This document shows, piece after piece, positions 1 to 7,841 of a DNA stretch of 64,000 nucleotides. Positions within the stretch are counted from its first letter, which is position 1, and the number at the start of each line of letters is the position of its first letter. Position numbers and translations under genes: made by a program. The notes under the pieces are model-generated. The model was not told where the DNA came from. It was given only the letters and a program-made list of their open reading frames with translations, and made no database searches. This DNA comes from 66-474 sp035606235 (GTDB taxonomy: Bacteria; Pseudomonadota; Gammaproteobacteria; Xanthomonadales; Rhodanobacteraceae), in assembly GCA_035606235.1 (NCBI GenBank), contig DATNFU010000019.1, positions 9,270 to 73,269 on the forward strand, in the 5' to 3' direction.

Positions 1-327
1 TTGCTGGGAGATGCCGCGCAGAACGCGATGATCGGGCAGGGCAGCACCGTTGCCGACGGCGGCGCGCTGATCGCGACCCTGGCGGCATGGAATTATCTGC
101 TCGATTATCTCGGCTTCCATTTCCCCGTGTTCGCGAAGCTGACCGACCCGCCGCCATTGCTGCTGGTGCGCCATGGTCGACTGCTGGAGCGCAATTTACG
201 ACGCGAGCACCTCACCCGGGAGGAAGTGCAATCGGAATTGCGTACCAAAGGCGTGGACAATTTAGCCGCGATCAAGGCGATGTACATGGAAAGCGACGGC
301 TCTTTCAGCGTGATCAAATCGCGTTGA
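1..327 (+). CDS. DUF421 (YetF-like) membrane protein, C-terminal part
   Basis: The reading frame is open at the left window edge, so only the last 108 residues are present. The start of this piece resembles the end of a DUF421 transmembrane section (GDAAQNAMIG), followed by one hydrophobic stretch around residues 20-40. The soluble tail has the LLLVRHGRL and LTREEVQSELR pattern typical of the YetF/DUF421 cytosolic domain. The function of the family is not established. It is usually an inner-membrane protein with three membrane segments and a cytosolic domain. It ends in TGA at 325-327. The true start and any operon lie outside the window. Confidence 0.8.
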   Translation: MLGDAAQNAMIGQGSTVADGGALIATLAAWNYLLDYLGFHFPVFAKLTDPPPLLLVRHGRLLERNLRREHLTREEVQSELRTKGVDNLAAIKAMYMESDGSFSVIKSR

Positions 328-376
328 GGCGCGATGCCGTTGCGGTGACAACGGCATCGCGCAAGCGCGCGGGTTG

Positions 377-661
377 TTACCAGCCCGGTTGCGCCCCGAG
401 CGTGACCGCGGGTGTGCGCCCGGTTTCGAGCTGGGTATCGATCAGCAGGTCTATATAGTTGTCGATGCGCCGCGCGCGCGCGCGGCTGCTGCTGCGCGCC
501 ATCTCGTGGCGCATCGCGGAGATTGCCGCGGCCCCTTGCTTGGCCTTGATGGCGAATTGCCGGCGTTGCGCGGCGTTGCTGCACAACAGTGCGGCCGCCT
601 GATTGAAGCGACGCTCCTCCTCCAGCACCGCGATCATGTCCAGCAGATTGGTGTTATCCAT
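377..661 (-). CDS. hypothetical protein, 94 aa
   Basis: This is a small protein I do not recognise. The ATG at 661 is chosen because GGGAGG stands 6-7 nt upstream. A longer frame reaches 751 but has no ribosome-binding site and a low-complexity N-terminus. The N-terminus (MDNTNLLDMIAVLEEER) and the middle look helical, and an Arg/Ser-rich stretch sits near residues 55-65. There is no signal peptide or membrane segment, so it is probably cytosolic. The next small gene on this strand (678-938) lies just upstream, so the two could be co-transcribed. No function is proposed. Confidence 0.55.
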   Translation of the reverse strand: MDNTNLLDMIAVLEEERRFNQAAALLCSNAAQRRQFAIKAKQGAAAISAMRHEMARSSSRARARRIDNYIDLLIDTQLETGRTPAVTLGAQPGW

Positions 662-677
662 GGCTCGCCTCCCTTCG

Positions 678-938
678 TCAATGAATGGCGCTTCCCGCGC
701 CGGATGGATGGGCATGCCCGGCTTCGCGCGGCCGCGCGCGCGGGCGGTCATGTCTCGAATCGCTGCCGCTGAACAACCAGCCGATCACTGCGACCAGTGC
801 GCCGGCGACCACCGGATGGCGCCGCGCTTGCCGGAACAGGCCGGCCAGGGCGCCGCGCTTGCGCCGATGCGCGCGTAGGCGCGCCGCCAGCACGGCGCCG
901 TTGCGCGCGTGCGAGTCGGAGGAGTGGGTGTGGTGCAT
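678..938 (-). CDS. hypothetical small membrane protein, 86 aa
   Basis: The ATG at 938 is preceded by a strong Shine-Dalgarno, AAGGAGGG, about 6 nt away, which decides against the longer frame from 1019. The N-terminus is His/Arg-rich (MHHTHSSDSHARNG). It is followed by a basic stretch and one hydrophobic segment near residues 43-58 (HPVVAGALVAVIGWLFSG), so a single-pass inner-membrane peptide is plausible. The tail is basic and proline-rich. It sits 16 nt upstream of the 94-aa gene on the same strand. I do not recognise a family. Confidence 0.55.
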   Translation of the reverse strand: MHHTHSSDSHARNGAVLAARLRAHRRKRGALAGLFRQARRHPVVAGALVAVIGWLFSGSDSRHDRPRARPREAGHAHPSGAGSAIH

Positions 939-1207
939 GGGATTCCCTCCTTGGAATCGAGCGGGCGTCCTGCCCTTTGAGCTTTGAAGCATAGCCGGCG
1001 CATGTTTAGATGTTGTCAAGACGGCGTCGAGGCTTGCACGGCCGGCGCGGCAGGCGGTCAGGCGCTCCTTCGGGCGCTGGCAACGCTGGCATTGAGGCGG
1101 GATTTTGAGATCGCGCCACGGAGTTCTTGCCCAGGACTGCGTGGTGCCTCTTCAGTAGCCCCGCCGTTTTCACATGCCGGAATGGAAACCAATGCTAGGC
1201 TCGAATC

Positions 1208-3712
1208 ATGGCAGGAAGCCATCACCAGCATCTGGAGACCTATCGGCGCAAGCGCGATTTCCAGCACACGCCGGAACCTGCCCGTACGCCGCGGCGACGT
1301 GCCGCGCGCGCAGCCGAAACCGCCGAGCGGCGCTTCGTGGTCCACTTGCATCATGCGCGACGCCGGCATTTCGACTTGCGTCTGCAGGTCGGGGGTTCGC
1401 TGCGCAGCTGGGCCGTGCCGAAGGGGCCTTCGCGCGATCCCTCGATCAAGCATCTGGCGGTGCAGGTGGAAGACCATCCGCTCAGTTACGCGGCGTTCGA
1501 GGGCACGATCCCGGAAGGCCATTACGGTGCCGGCACTGTCGCGATCTGGGACGAGGGCACCTGGAGCACGGATGAATCGGCCACGCGGCAACTGGAGAAG
1601 GGACATCTGCGTTTCGAACTGCACGGCGCACGTCTGCGCGGCCGCTGGTCACTGATCCGCACCGGTTCCAAATCGTCCGACAAGCCGCAGTGGCTGCTGA
1701 TCAAGGGTGAGGATTCCTACACCGATCGCGGCGACGTTGCCGACGACACGCCGCTGTCGCAGTGGAAGGTGGAACACCTGCAGAAAGAAGCGGCTCAGTC
1801 GGGTTCGCGCAAGACCACGCGCAGCGTTCGCCGCACGAAAGCGCGCGCCGCTGAAGCCAGCCAGCTTTCGCCGCAGGATTTCGGCTTTCAGCTGGCCCGG
1901 CTGCATCAACGTGCGCCGTCGGGTTCGAACTGGCTGCACGAAGTGAAATACGACGGCTACCGCATGCTTGCATGGCGCGATCACGACAAACTGCAATTGC
2001 TTTCGCGCAACCATCTGGACTGGACCGATCGGCTGCCGCGCATCGTCGCGGCGGTGCGCGCGCTGGAATGCAGAAGCTGCGCACTGGATGGCGAGCTGGT
2101 GGTGTTCGACCACGAGGGCCACACGCGCTTTGACCTGCTGCAACAGGAATTCACCCGCGCCCATGCAGATGCCACGCATTACGTGGTGTTCGATTTGTTG
2201 ATGCTGGATGGCAAGGATCTGCGCGACCGGCCGTTGCAGGAGCGCAAGGCCGCGCTTTCGAGGTTGCTGGAACGGGGCCATGCGAAACGCGCCGACGATG
2301 TGCTGATGCTTTCGGGCTTTATCCAGGGCGAGGGCGCGCTGGCCTACAAGCGCGCGTGCGAAGCGGGCCTGGAAGGCGTGATCAGCAAGGCGATTGAAGC
2401 GCCGTACGCGACTGGCCGCAACGATGCATGGCGCAAATTGAAGTGCATCGACTCCGATGAATTCGTGATCGTGGGCTACACCGCCGGGCGCGGTTCGCGC
2501 GGCGCATTGGGGGCGCTGTTGCTGGCCGAGCCGCGCGAGCAGGGTTGGCATTACGTCGGCCGTGTCGGCACCGGCATGGATGCGCCGATGCTGAAACGCG
2601 TGCATGGAATGCTGAAAGTCGCGCGCACCGCACCGAAGTTGCTCAATCCGCCGGATGCAAAGCAGTTGCGCGGCGTCAAACCGGTATGGGTGAAACCCGA
2701 GCACGTGGTCGAGATCGCCTATCGTGGCCGCACCGGAGATGACATGCTTCGTCAGGGCAGCTTCAAGGGCCTGCGTCCGGACAAGTCGCCGGGCGATCTG
2801 CGTGATCGGGATGCGGATGCCGATGAAGCCGCGCCGCAGGATTCGGTGATGCCGAAAATCGCACTGACCCATCCCGAGCGCGTGCTGATCGAAAAGCCGC
2901 GCGTGACCAAGCAATCCCTGGCCGACTTTTATGTGGGTGTCGCCGATCGTCTGCTGCCCGGCATCGTCGGCCGACCGTTGTCGCTGGTGCGCTGTCCGGA
3001 TGGCATCGGCAACCAATGTTTTTTCCAGAAGCACGGCATGCGCGGCATGCCGGAAGCCATCCGGGTCGGTACGCAACGCAATTCCAGGGGCGAGAACGAG
3101 GAATTCCTCTACGTGGATGGCATCGAAGGCGTGCTCGGCCTCGTACAGATGAACGTGATCGAGATCCACCCCTGGGGTTCGACCATTGCCGACATCGATC
3201 ATCCCGATCGGCTGGTATTCGATCTCGACCCCGATCCCGGCGTGGCCTGGCCGCGCGTACGCGATGCCGCGAAACGGTTGCGCGAACGTCTGGCTGCGGT
3301 GAAGCTGCAAGGTTTCCTGCGCACTACCGGCGGCAAGGGTCTGCACGTAGTGGTGCCGCTGAATCCGCGTCCGGATTGGGAATCGGCCAAGGCTTTTTCC
3401 CAGGCGCTGGCACGCACACTGGAGGCCGAGTGGCCACGTGACTATGTCTCGGTGGCGACCAAATCCAAACGCAGCGGGCGCATCTTCGTGGATTACCTGC
3501 GCAACGCGCGCGGCTCCACCGCGGTGACCTCGTACTGCGTGCGCGCCCGCGAGGGGGCGGGCGTGGCCACACCGCTGCACTGGGAGGAATTGCCGAAGCT
3601 GCGCTCGGGTGCGCAGTACACGATCAAGAATATTTCGCGCCGATTGCAGAAGTTGCAGCGCGATCCGTGGGCCGGCATCGAGGAAGTGCGGCAGGCGTTG
3701 CCGCAGTCATGA
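1208..3712 (+). CDS. ligD: ATP-dependent DNA ligase D (PE-LIG-POL)
   Basis: Multifunctional ligase of bacterial non-homologous end joining, 834 aa. Three domains run in the Pseudomonas-type order. The 3'-phosphoesterase spans about residues 40-180, with H48, H54, D56 and R58 in VVHLHHARRRHFDLRL matching the known metal/catalytic residues. The ATP-dependent ligase spans about 215-525, with the nucleotidyl-lysine K247 in EVKYDGYR. The archaeo-eukaryotic primase-like polymerase spans about 550-820, with D674 and D676 in DLDPDP. It processes, fills and seals broken ends brought together by Ku, whose gene follows 56 nt downstream. The start codon has no clear Shine-Dalgarno but has TAGGCT (with an upstream TG) at 1196-1201, only 6 nt before ATG, so a leaderless transcript is possible. 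Confidence 0.97.
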   Translation: MAGSHHQHLETYRRKRDFQHTPEPARTPRRRAARAAETAERRFVVHLHHARRRHFDLRLQVGGSLRSWAVPKGPSRDPSIKHLAVQVEDHPLSYAAFEGTIPEGHYGAGTVAIWDEGTWSTDESATRQLEKGHLRFELHGARLRGRWSLIRTGSKSSDKPQWLLIKGEDSYTDRGDVADDTPLSQWKVEHLQKEAAQSGSRKTTRSVRRTKARAAEASQLSPQDFGFQLARLHQRAPSGSNWLHEVKYDGYRMLAWRDHDKLQLLSRNHLDWTDRLPRIVAAVRALECRSCALDGELVVFDHEGHTRFDLLQQEFTRAHADATHYVVFDLLMLDGKDLRDRPLQERKAALSRLLERGHAKRADDVLMLSGFIQGEGALAYKRACEAGLEGVISKAIEAPYATGRNDAWRKLKCIDSDEFVIVGYTAGRGSRGALGALLLAEPREQGWHYVGRVGTGMDAPMLKRVHGMLKVARTAPKLLNPPDAKQLRGVKPVWVKPEHVVEIAYRGRTGDDMLRQGSFKGLRPDKSPGDLRDRDADADEAAPQDSVMPKIALTHPERVLIEKPRVTKQSLADFYVGVADRLLPGIVGRPLSLVRCPDGIGNQCFFQKHGMRGMPEAIRVGTQRNSRGENEEFLYVDGIEGVLGLVQMNVIEIHPWGSTIADIDHPDRLVFDLDPDPGVAWPRVRDAAKRLRERLAAVKLQGFLRTTGGKGLHVVVPLNPRPDWESAKAFSQALARTLEAEWPRDYVSVATKSKRSGRIFVDYLRNARGSTAVTSYCVRAREGAGVATPLHWEELPKLRSGAQYTIKNISRRLQKLQRDPWAGIEEVRQALPQS

Positions 3713-3768
3713 CGGGTAATCGCAACCTGGATTTTACGCTCAAGGACACGCAGCCAAGGAGAACCACC

Positions 3769-4671
3769 ATGGCAGGAAGACCCATCTGGAGCGGCACCAT
3801 CAGTTTCGGCCTGCTCAATATTCCAGTGCAGTTGCTGACCGCCGAGCGGCATACCGACCTGCATTTCCGCATGCTGGATTCGCGCAACAACGCGCGCATC
3901 CGTTACGAACGCATCAACGAGGAAACCGGCGAAGAGGTCCCCTGGAAGGACATCGTGAAAGCGTTCGAGTACGACAAGGGTTCGTATGTCGTGCTGGAGA
4001 AGGAGGATTTCGCCAAGGCCGCACCGGAATCCACCGAGTCGGTGGATATCGAGGCTTTCGTCAATCCGGACTCGATCGGCGCGGAGTATTTCGAAAAGCC
4101 TTATTACCTGGTTCCGGCCAAGAAAGCCGAGAAGGGTTACGTGCTGCTGCGCGAAACCCTGAAGCGGCTGAAGACCGCCGGGCTTGCGCGGGTGGTGATC
4201 CGCACGCGCGAATATCTGGCACTGGTGCTGCCGCGCGACGAGGCGCTGCTGCTGATGCTGCTGCGTTTTCCGCAGGAGCTGGTGCCCGCCGATGAATACG
4301 CGTTTCCCGACAAGAAGCCGGCCGCCTATCGGATCAGCGCCAAGGAATTGGAGATGGCCGAATCACTGGTGAAATCCATGGTCGGTAAATGGCAGCCGCA
4401 GAACTACCACGATGATTTCCGCGAGCGCCTGGTTGCGGTGATCGAGGAGCGGGTCAAGGCCAAGGGCGTGGTGCGCACCCCGACCGCCGCCGAAACCGAG
4501 TTGCCCAAAAACGCCGCCACCAATGTGGTGGATTTCATGTCGCTGCTGAAGAAAAGCATCGATGCCAAGCAGCGCACTCCGGCGAGGGACGTCCCCACCG
4601 GGAAAGCGCCGGCGAAATCGGCCAAGGCGACTACACGCAAGCGGCCCGCGCGCAAGCGCAAAGCTTCCTGA
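3769..4671 (+). CDS. ku: non-homologous end-joining protein Ku
   Basis: Ku homodimer that encircles double-strand DNA ends and recruits LigD. At 300 aa it has the usual bacterial length. The N-terminus (MAGRPIWSGTISFGLLNIPV) and the middle (YYLVPAKKAEKGYVLLRE, FPQELV) are diagnostic of the Ku beta-barrel core. The last 45 residues are a Lys/Arg/Ala-rich tail, which in other bacterial Ku proteins contributes to DNA binding and LigD stimulation. The ATG at 3769 is chosen because AAGGAG lies at 3756-3761. A longer in-frame extension from 3667 would overlap the end of ligD and lacks conservation. It forms a two-gene unit with ligD. Confidence 0.97.
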   Translation: MAGRPIWSGTISFGLLNIPVQLLTAERHTDLHFRMLDSRNNARIRYERINEETGEEVPWKDIVKAFEYDKGSYVVLEKEDFAKAAPESTESVDIEAFVNPDSIGAEYFEKPYYLVPAKKAEKGYVLLRETLKRLKTAGLARVVIRTREYLALVLPRDEALLLMLLRFPQELVPADEYAFPDKKPAAYRISAKELEMAESLVKSMVGKWQPQNYHDDFRERLVAVIEERVKAKGVVRTPTAAETELPKNAATNVVDFMSLLKKSIDAKQRTPARDVPTGKAPAKSAKATTRKRPARKRKAS

Positions 4672-5028
4672 GCTGCGAGCCGTTTTCCCGCAGCCTCATC
4701 GCCGCTATACTTTCGCGTCTTTGGCGCCTGCGGCCGTGGTGGAGCGCGAAGCGAGGAACGCTCTGAACTTCCAACCTTTGCACCGGCGCTCTGCTCTTGA
4801 GCCAAGGGGTCAAGGCTGCGCGTTATGCGAAGCAAAGTAATGCATCGCGTGCGCAGCCGAAGGCACGGCAGGATGCCGAGGGCGGTTGCTTGACGAGATC
4901 ATGGATGATGGAGGCTGGCAACGAAGCATTGCATAGCAATGGCTTCGGCGGCGTAGGAGCATGGCGATGTGCGTAAGAGCGAATATTCACGCGATTCCAA
5001 CAGACATTCTTAGAACTGGAGCTTGCCC
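4672..5028 (+). other. 357-nt spacer without a gene; hairpins and one -10-like box
   Basis: I find no convincing coding region here. TATACT at 4706-4711, with TTTTCC 17 nt upstream, is a possible sigma-70 promoter giving a leader of about 310 nt for the cytochrome gene. A hairpin CGGC-AGGAT-GCCG lies at 4866-4878 (GGA in the loop). A longer imperfect hairpin lies at about 4922-4947, with CATTGC pairing GCAATG inside CGAAG/CTTCG. Confidence 0.4.
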
Positions 5029-5562
5029 GTGAGCGATCACATGACCCCTTCCGATCGCACCTTCATGCGCCACTTTGCGATGATGATCGCGGGCCTGGCC
5101 GGGCTCGCCGTGATTTTCATCGTGATCGGCGCGATCGTTCGCGCGGCGCAGCCGACCGAGCCGAATACGACCGCGGTACGCGAAGCCGGCGAGCGGATCA
5201 TGCCGGTCGGCGCCGATTACTCGGGCAGCACCGGACGCGCGGCGATGCTCAGCGCGCAGGCCGCCGCGGCCAAGGCCGCCGCCTCGCAAGTCGCCTATGG
5301 CGGCACCACCGACGGCAAGACCATCTTCGGCCAGTTGTGCACGACCTGTCATAGCACCGGCGCCGCCGGAGCGCCAAAGATCACCGACAAGGCCGCATGG
5401 GCACCGCGCATCGCCGAAGGCATCGATACCCTGGTCAAGCATGCGATCGATGGTTACACCGGCCCGGACGGCAACCACATGCCGGCCAAGGGCGGCAATC
5501 CGGCGCTGACCGACGCGCAAGTCGAGGCGACGGTGAAGTGGATGGTCTCCCAGGTCAAATGA
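5029..5562 (+). CDS. membrane-anchored class I cytochrome c (c5 family)
   Basis: Electron-carrier protein of 177 aa. An N-terminal membrane anchor spans about residues 16-38. A Gly/Ala-rich linker leads to one haem-binding site, C104-T-T-C107-H108, and M151 in GNHMPAKGG is the likely sixth iron ligand. This matches the cytochrome c5 family, held on the periplasmic face of the inner membrane and feeding terminal oxidases. GTG at 5029 is taken as the start because GGAG lies 7 nt upstream (5018-5021); TTG at 5023 and ATG at 5041 are alternatives. No haem-maturation or oxidase genes adjoin it. A GGA-loop hairpin follows at 5584-5598. Confidence 0.88.
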   Translation: MSDHMTPSDRTFMRHFAMMIAGLAGLAVIFIVIGAIVRAAQPTEPNTTAVREAGERIMPVGADYSGSTGRAAMLSAQAAAAKAAASQVAYGGTTDGKTIFGQLCTTCHSTGAAGAPKITDKAAWAPRIAEGIDTLVKHAIDGYTGPDGNHMPAKGGNPALTDAQVEATVKWMVSQVK

Positions 5563-5756
5563 TCGCCTGAGCACGTTCAGGCAGGCCAATGGATGGCCAT
5601 GTTTCCCGAAAACGAAAGTGGCCCGCGCTGTGGGGCGGCGCGGAGAAAGACACGGATGTCGTGTCTCGGCTCGCCTTGAGGCAATGTGGTTCCAGGCGCT
5701 GGCTCACCCGCAAACGGGACAGGGGAAACGCCGCGCCGCTTCGGTATGATGGTGCC

Positions 5757-6461
5757 ATGAGCGGAGCGCAGCCGATCGTCCCGGGTTCCCAGGTGCCCGC
5801 GCAGTTTCCGCGCGAGCCGCTGGAGTTTGGGTTACCCGGCCCTGCCGGGCGGCTGGAACTTGCGACCGCGTGCGCCAAGCCTGGCGAAGCGCGCGCCGGC
5901 ACCGCGATCATCTGCCATCCGCATCCGCAGCATGGAGGCAGCCTGCGCAACAAGGTCGTCACGATGCTCGAACGGTCCCTGCGGGAATCGGGTCTCGACA
6001 CGGTGCGCTTCAACTTCCGCGGCGTGGGCGAATCGGAAGGAGCCTACGACGAGGGCGATGGCGAAAGCGGCGATCTGGTCGCCGTGGCGCAGTGGGTGCG
6101 GCGCGTGCGCCCGCAGGATGCGCTGTGGCTGGCGGGATTTTCCTTCGGCGCCTACGTCGCGCTGCGCAGCGCGCGTTCGCTGGCGGCGGACGTCCTGATC
6201 ACGGTGGCTCCGCCGGTCGGGCGCTGGGATTTCGCCGGGGTGGCGATGCCGGAATGTCCATGGCTGATCGTGCAAGGCGAGGACGATGAGATCGTCGAGC
6301 CGCAGGCGGTATTCGATTGGGTCGAGACGCTGGCTCCACAACCGACGCTGGTGCGCATGCCGGAAACCGGGCACTTCTTCCATCGCCGGCTGATGGATTT
6401 GCGCGGTGCGGTGAAGAATGCCGTGCGGGGTTGGCTGCCAGTCTTGCGCACGACGGCGTGA
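5757..6461 (+). CDS. alpha/beta hydrolase
   Basis: Cytosolic alpha/beta-hydrolase of 234 aa and unknown substrate. The motif ICHPHPQHGGS after the first strands, the nucleophile elbow G-F-S129-F-G, an acid at D176/D177 in QGEDDEIV and H206 in TGHFFH give a complete triad. The family is common in proteobacteria and resembles dienelactone hydrolases or short serine esterases. TATGAT at 5745-5750 ends 6 nt before ATG and no Shine-Dalgarno is visible, so translation may be leaderless. Its GTGA end overlaps the zapE start, suggesting co-transcription. An extension upstream to 5589 is rejected because it reads through hairpin repeats. Confidence 0.85.
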   Translation: MSGAQPIVPGSQVPAQFPREPLEFGLPGPAGRLELATACAKPGEARAGTAIICHPHPQHGGSLRNKVVTMLERSLRESGLDTVRFNFRGVGESEGAYDEGDGESGDLVAVAQWVRRVRPQDALWLAGFSFGAYVALRSARSLAADVLITVAPPVGRWDFAGVAMPECPWLIVQGEDDEIVEPQAVFDWVETLAPQPTLVRMPETGHFFHRRLMDLRGAVKNAVRGWLPVLRTTA

Positions 6462-7567
6462 TCGCCGAGCGCGTGGATTCTTTAAAGCGTGAATCCCGGG
6501 TGCCGATTTCGGCGCGCTACGCGCAAGGCGTGACCGCGCGCGAATGGCAGGATGATCCCGCACAACGCGCGGTGCTGGCCGAATTCGATCGTCTGCGCGC
6601 GCAACTGATTGCCGCAAAACCCGGATGGCTGGCGCACTGGCGGTCGAGCGGCCCGCCCCGCGGGATTTATCTATGGGGCGCCGTCGGCCGCGGCAAGACC
6701 ATGCTGATGGATCTGTTCGTCGAGTCGCTGCCGCCGGGAGTGGCGGTACGTGCGCACTTCCATGGCTTCATGCTGGGCGTGCACGCGCAATTGCGAACCT
6801 TGGGCGAGCGGCGCGATCCGTTGCGCGAGGTCGCGGCGCAACTCGCGCAACGCGCGCGCGTGTTGTGCCTGGACGAGTTCCAGGTCGAGGACATTGGTGA
6901 CGCAATGATCCTGGGCAACCTGCTTGACGCCTTGTTCCGCAAGGGTGTGACGCTGGTAACCACGTCCAACACCGCGCCCGGCGCGCTGTATCGCGGCGGT
7001 TTGCAACGCATACGGTTCATGCCGGCCATCGCGCTGATTGAACGCCAGTGCCAGGTGCTGGAAATGATCTCGCCGCATGATTGGCGACTGCGCGCGCTGA
7101 CCCGCGCGCCGGTGTACCTGACGCCGCCGGACGATCACGCGGAACGTGCGCTGGCCGCACTGTTCGGCAGCCTCGCGCGCGCCCCGGTGCAGGAGGGCGG
7201 CACATTGCTGATCAACGAGCGCACCATCCCGCTTCGCCGCGCGTGCGCGCAAGTGGCCTGGTTCGAGTTCGATGCGTTGTGCGAGGGTCCGCGCGGCGCA
7301 GCCGATTACATTGAACTCGCGCGCGCGTATCCGGCGATCCTGATTTCCGACGTACCGCAGTTCACGCCGATGACAGAAGATGCCGCGCGCCGCTTCATCC
7401 AGTTGATCGATGAACTCTACGAGCGTCGCGTCAAGCTGGCGCTGTCGGCCGCCGCGCCCGCGATCGACCTGTACGACGGCACGCGCTTGCGCGCGGGGTT
7501 CGCACGCACGGCCAGCCGCTTGATCGAGATGCAAAGCACCGCATATCTGGCCGAAGCGCATCGGTGA
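6458..7567 (+). CDS. zapE: cell division protein ZapE (AFG1-like ATPase)
   Basis: P-loop ATPase of 369 aa related to mitochondrial AFG1/LACE1. In E. coli ZapE associates with the Z-ring and destabilises FtsZ polymers late in division. The sequence shows Walker A G-A-V-G-R-G-K80-T and Walker B L-C-L-D139-E-F, plus the family hallmarks FHGFM and TSNTAPGALYRGGLQR. GTG at 6458 is chosen because it overlaps the hydrolase stop codon by four bases and gives the usual family length; an extension to 6317 lies inside the hydrolase gene. It is probably translationally coupled to the hydrolase. Confidence 0.93.
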   Translation: MIAERVDSLKRESRVPISARYAQGVTAREWQDDPAQRAVLAEFDRLRAQLIAAKPGWLAHWRSSGPPRGIYLWGAVGRGKTMLMDLFVESLPPGVAVRAHFHGFMLGVHAQLRTLGERRDPLREVAAQLAQRARVLCLDEFQVEDIGDAMILGNLLDALFRKGVTLVTTSNTAPGALYRGGLQRIRFMPAIALIERQCQVLEMISPHDWRLRALTRAPVYLTPPDDHAERALAALFGSLARAPVQEGGTLLINERTIPLRRACAQVAWFEFDALCEGPRGAADYIELARAYPAILISDVPQFTPMTEDAARRFIQLIDELYERRVKLALSAAAPAIDLYDGTRLRAGFARTASRLIEMQSTAYLAEAHR

Positions 7568-7733
7568 ATTCCGTTCGGGAACGTCTGTGGCATTGGTCAT
7601 GCCTTGAATCGCGTTCTCCGGCACCGATGTCGAAATGCCGCGCGCTGGATCGTCATTTGGACAAATCGGAGCTCGCGCGCATGACGAATGTCACTGCACG
7701 CGCCACGACTTCCGGCCCTGTCGCAAAAAGTAT

Positions 7734-7762
7734 TTGCATTTGAAAATAATTTCCAATATCTT
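7734..7762 (+). promoter_or_regulatory. predicted sigma-70 promoter of the efflux operon
   Basis: TTGCAT (7734-7739) and TATCTT (7757-7762) are separated by exactly 17 nt in a locally AT-rich stretch that stands out from the GC-rich surroundings. It lies about 80 nt upstream of the outer-membrane factor gene. Confidence 0.5.
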
Positions 7763-7763
7763 T

Positions 7764-7773
7764 ACCGTTCGGT
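7764..7773. promoter_or_regulatory. candidate repressor operator ACCG-TT-CGGT
   Basis: A perfect short inverted repeat sits just downstream of the predicted -10 box, overlapping the expected transcription start. That is where TetR-type repressors of RND pumps often bind. No TetR gene is in the window, so the regulator would act from elsewhere. Confidence 0.35.
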
Positions 7774-7841
7774 TCAGTTATATATCGGCCCACCGCCCGG
7801 CCCGAACCGCTGAGCCGTCCGCTCCCCCAAAAAGAACCACA

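Noticed and set aside
1649..3580. 643-codon open frame antisense to ligD
   Set aside because: It lies fully opposite a clearly conserved ligase; the translation is His/Arg/Gln-rich with no recognisable domain. This is the usual shadow of GC-rich codon bias.
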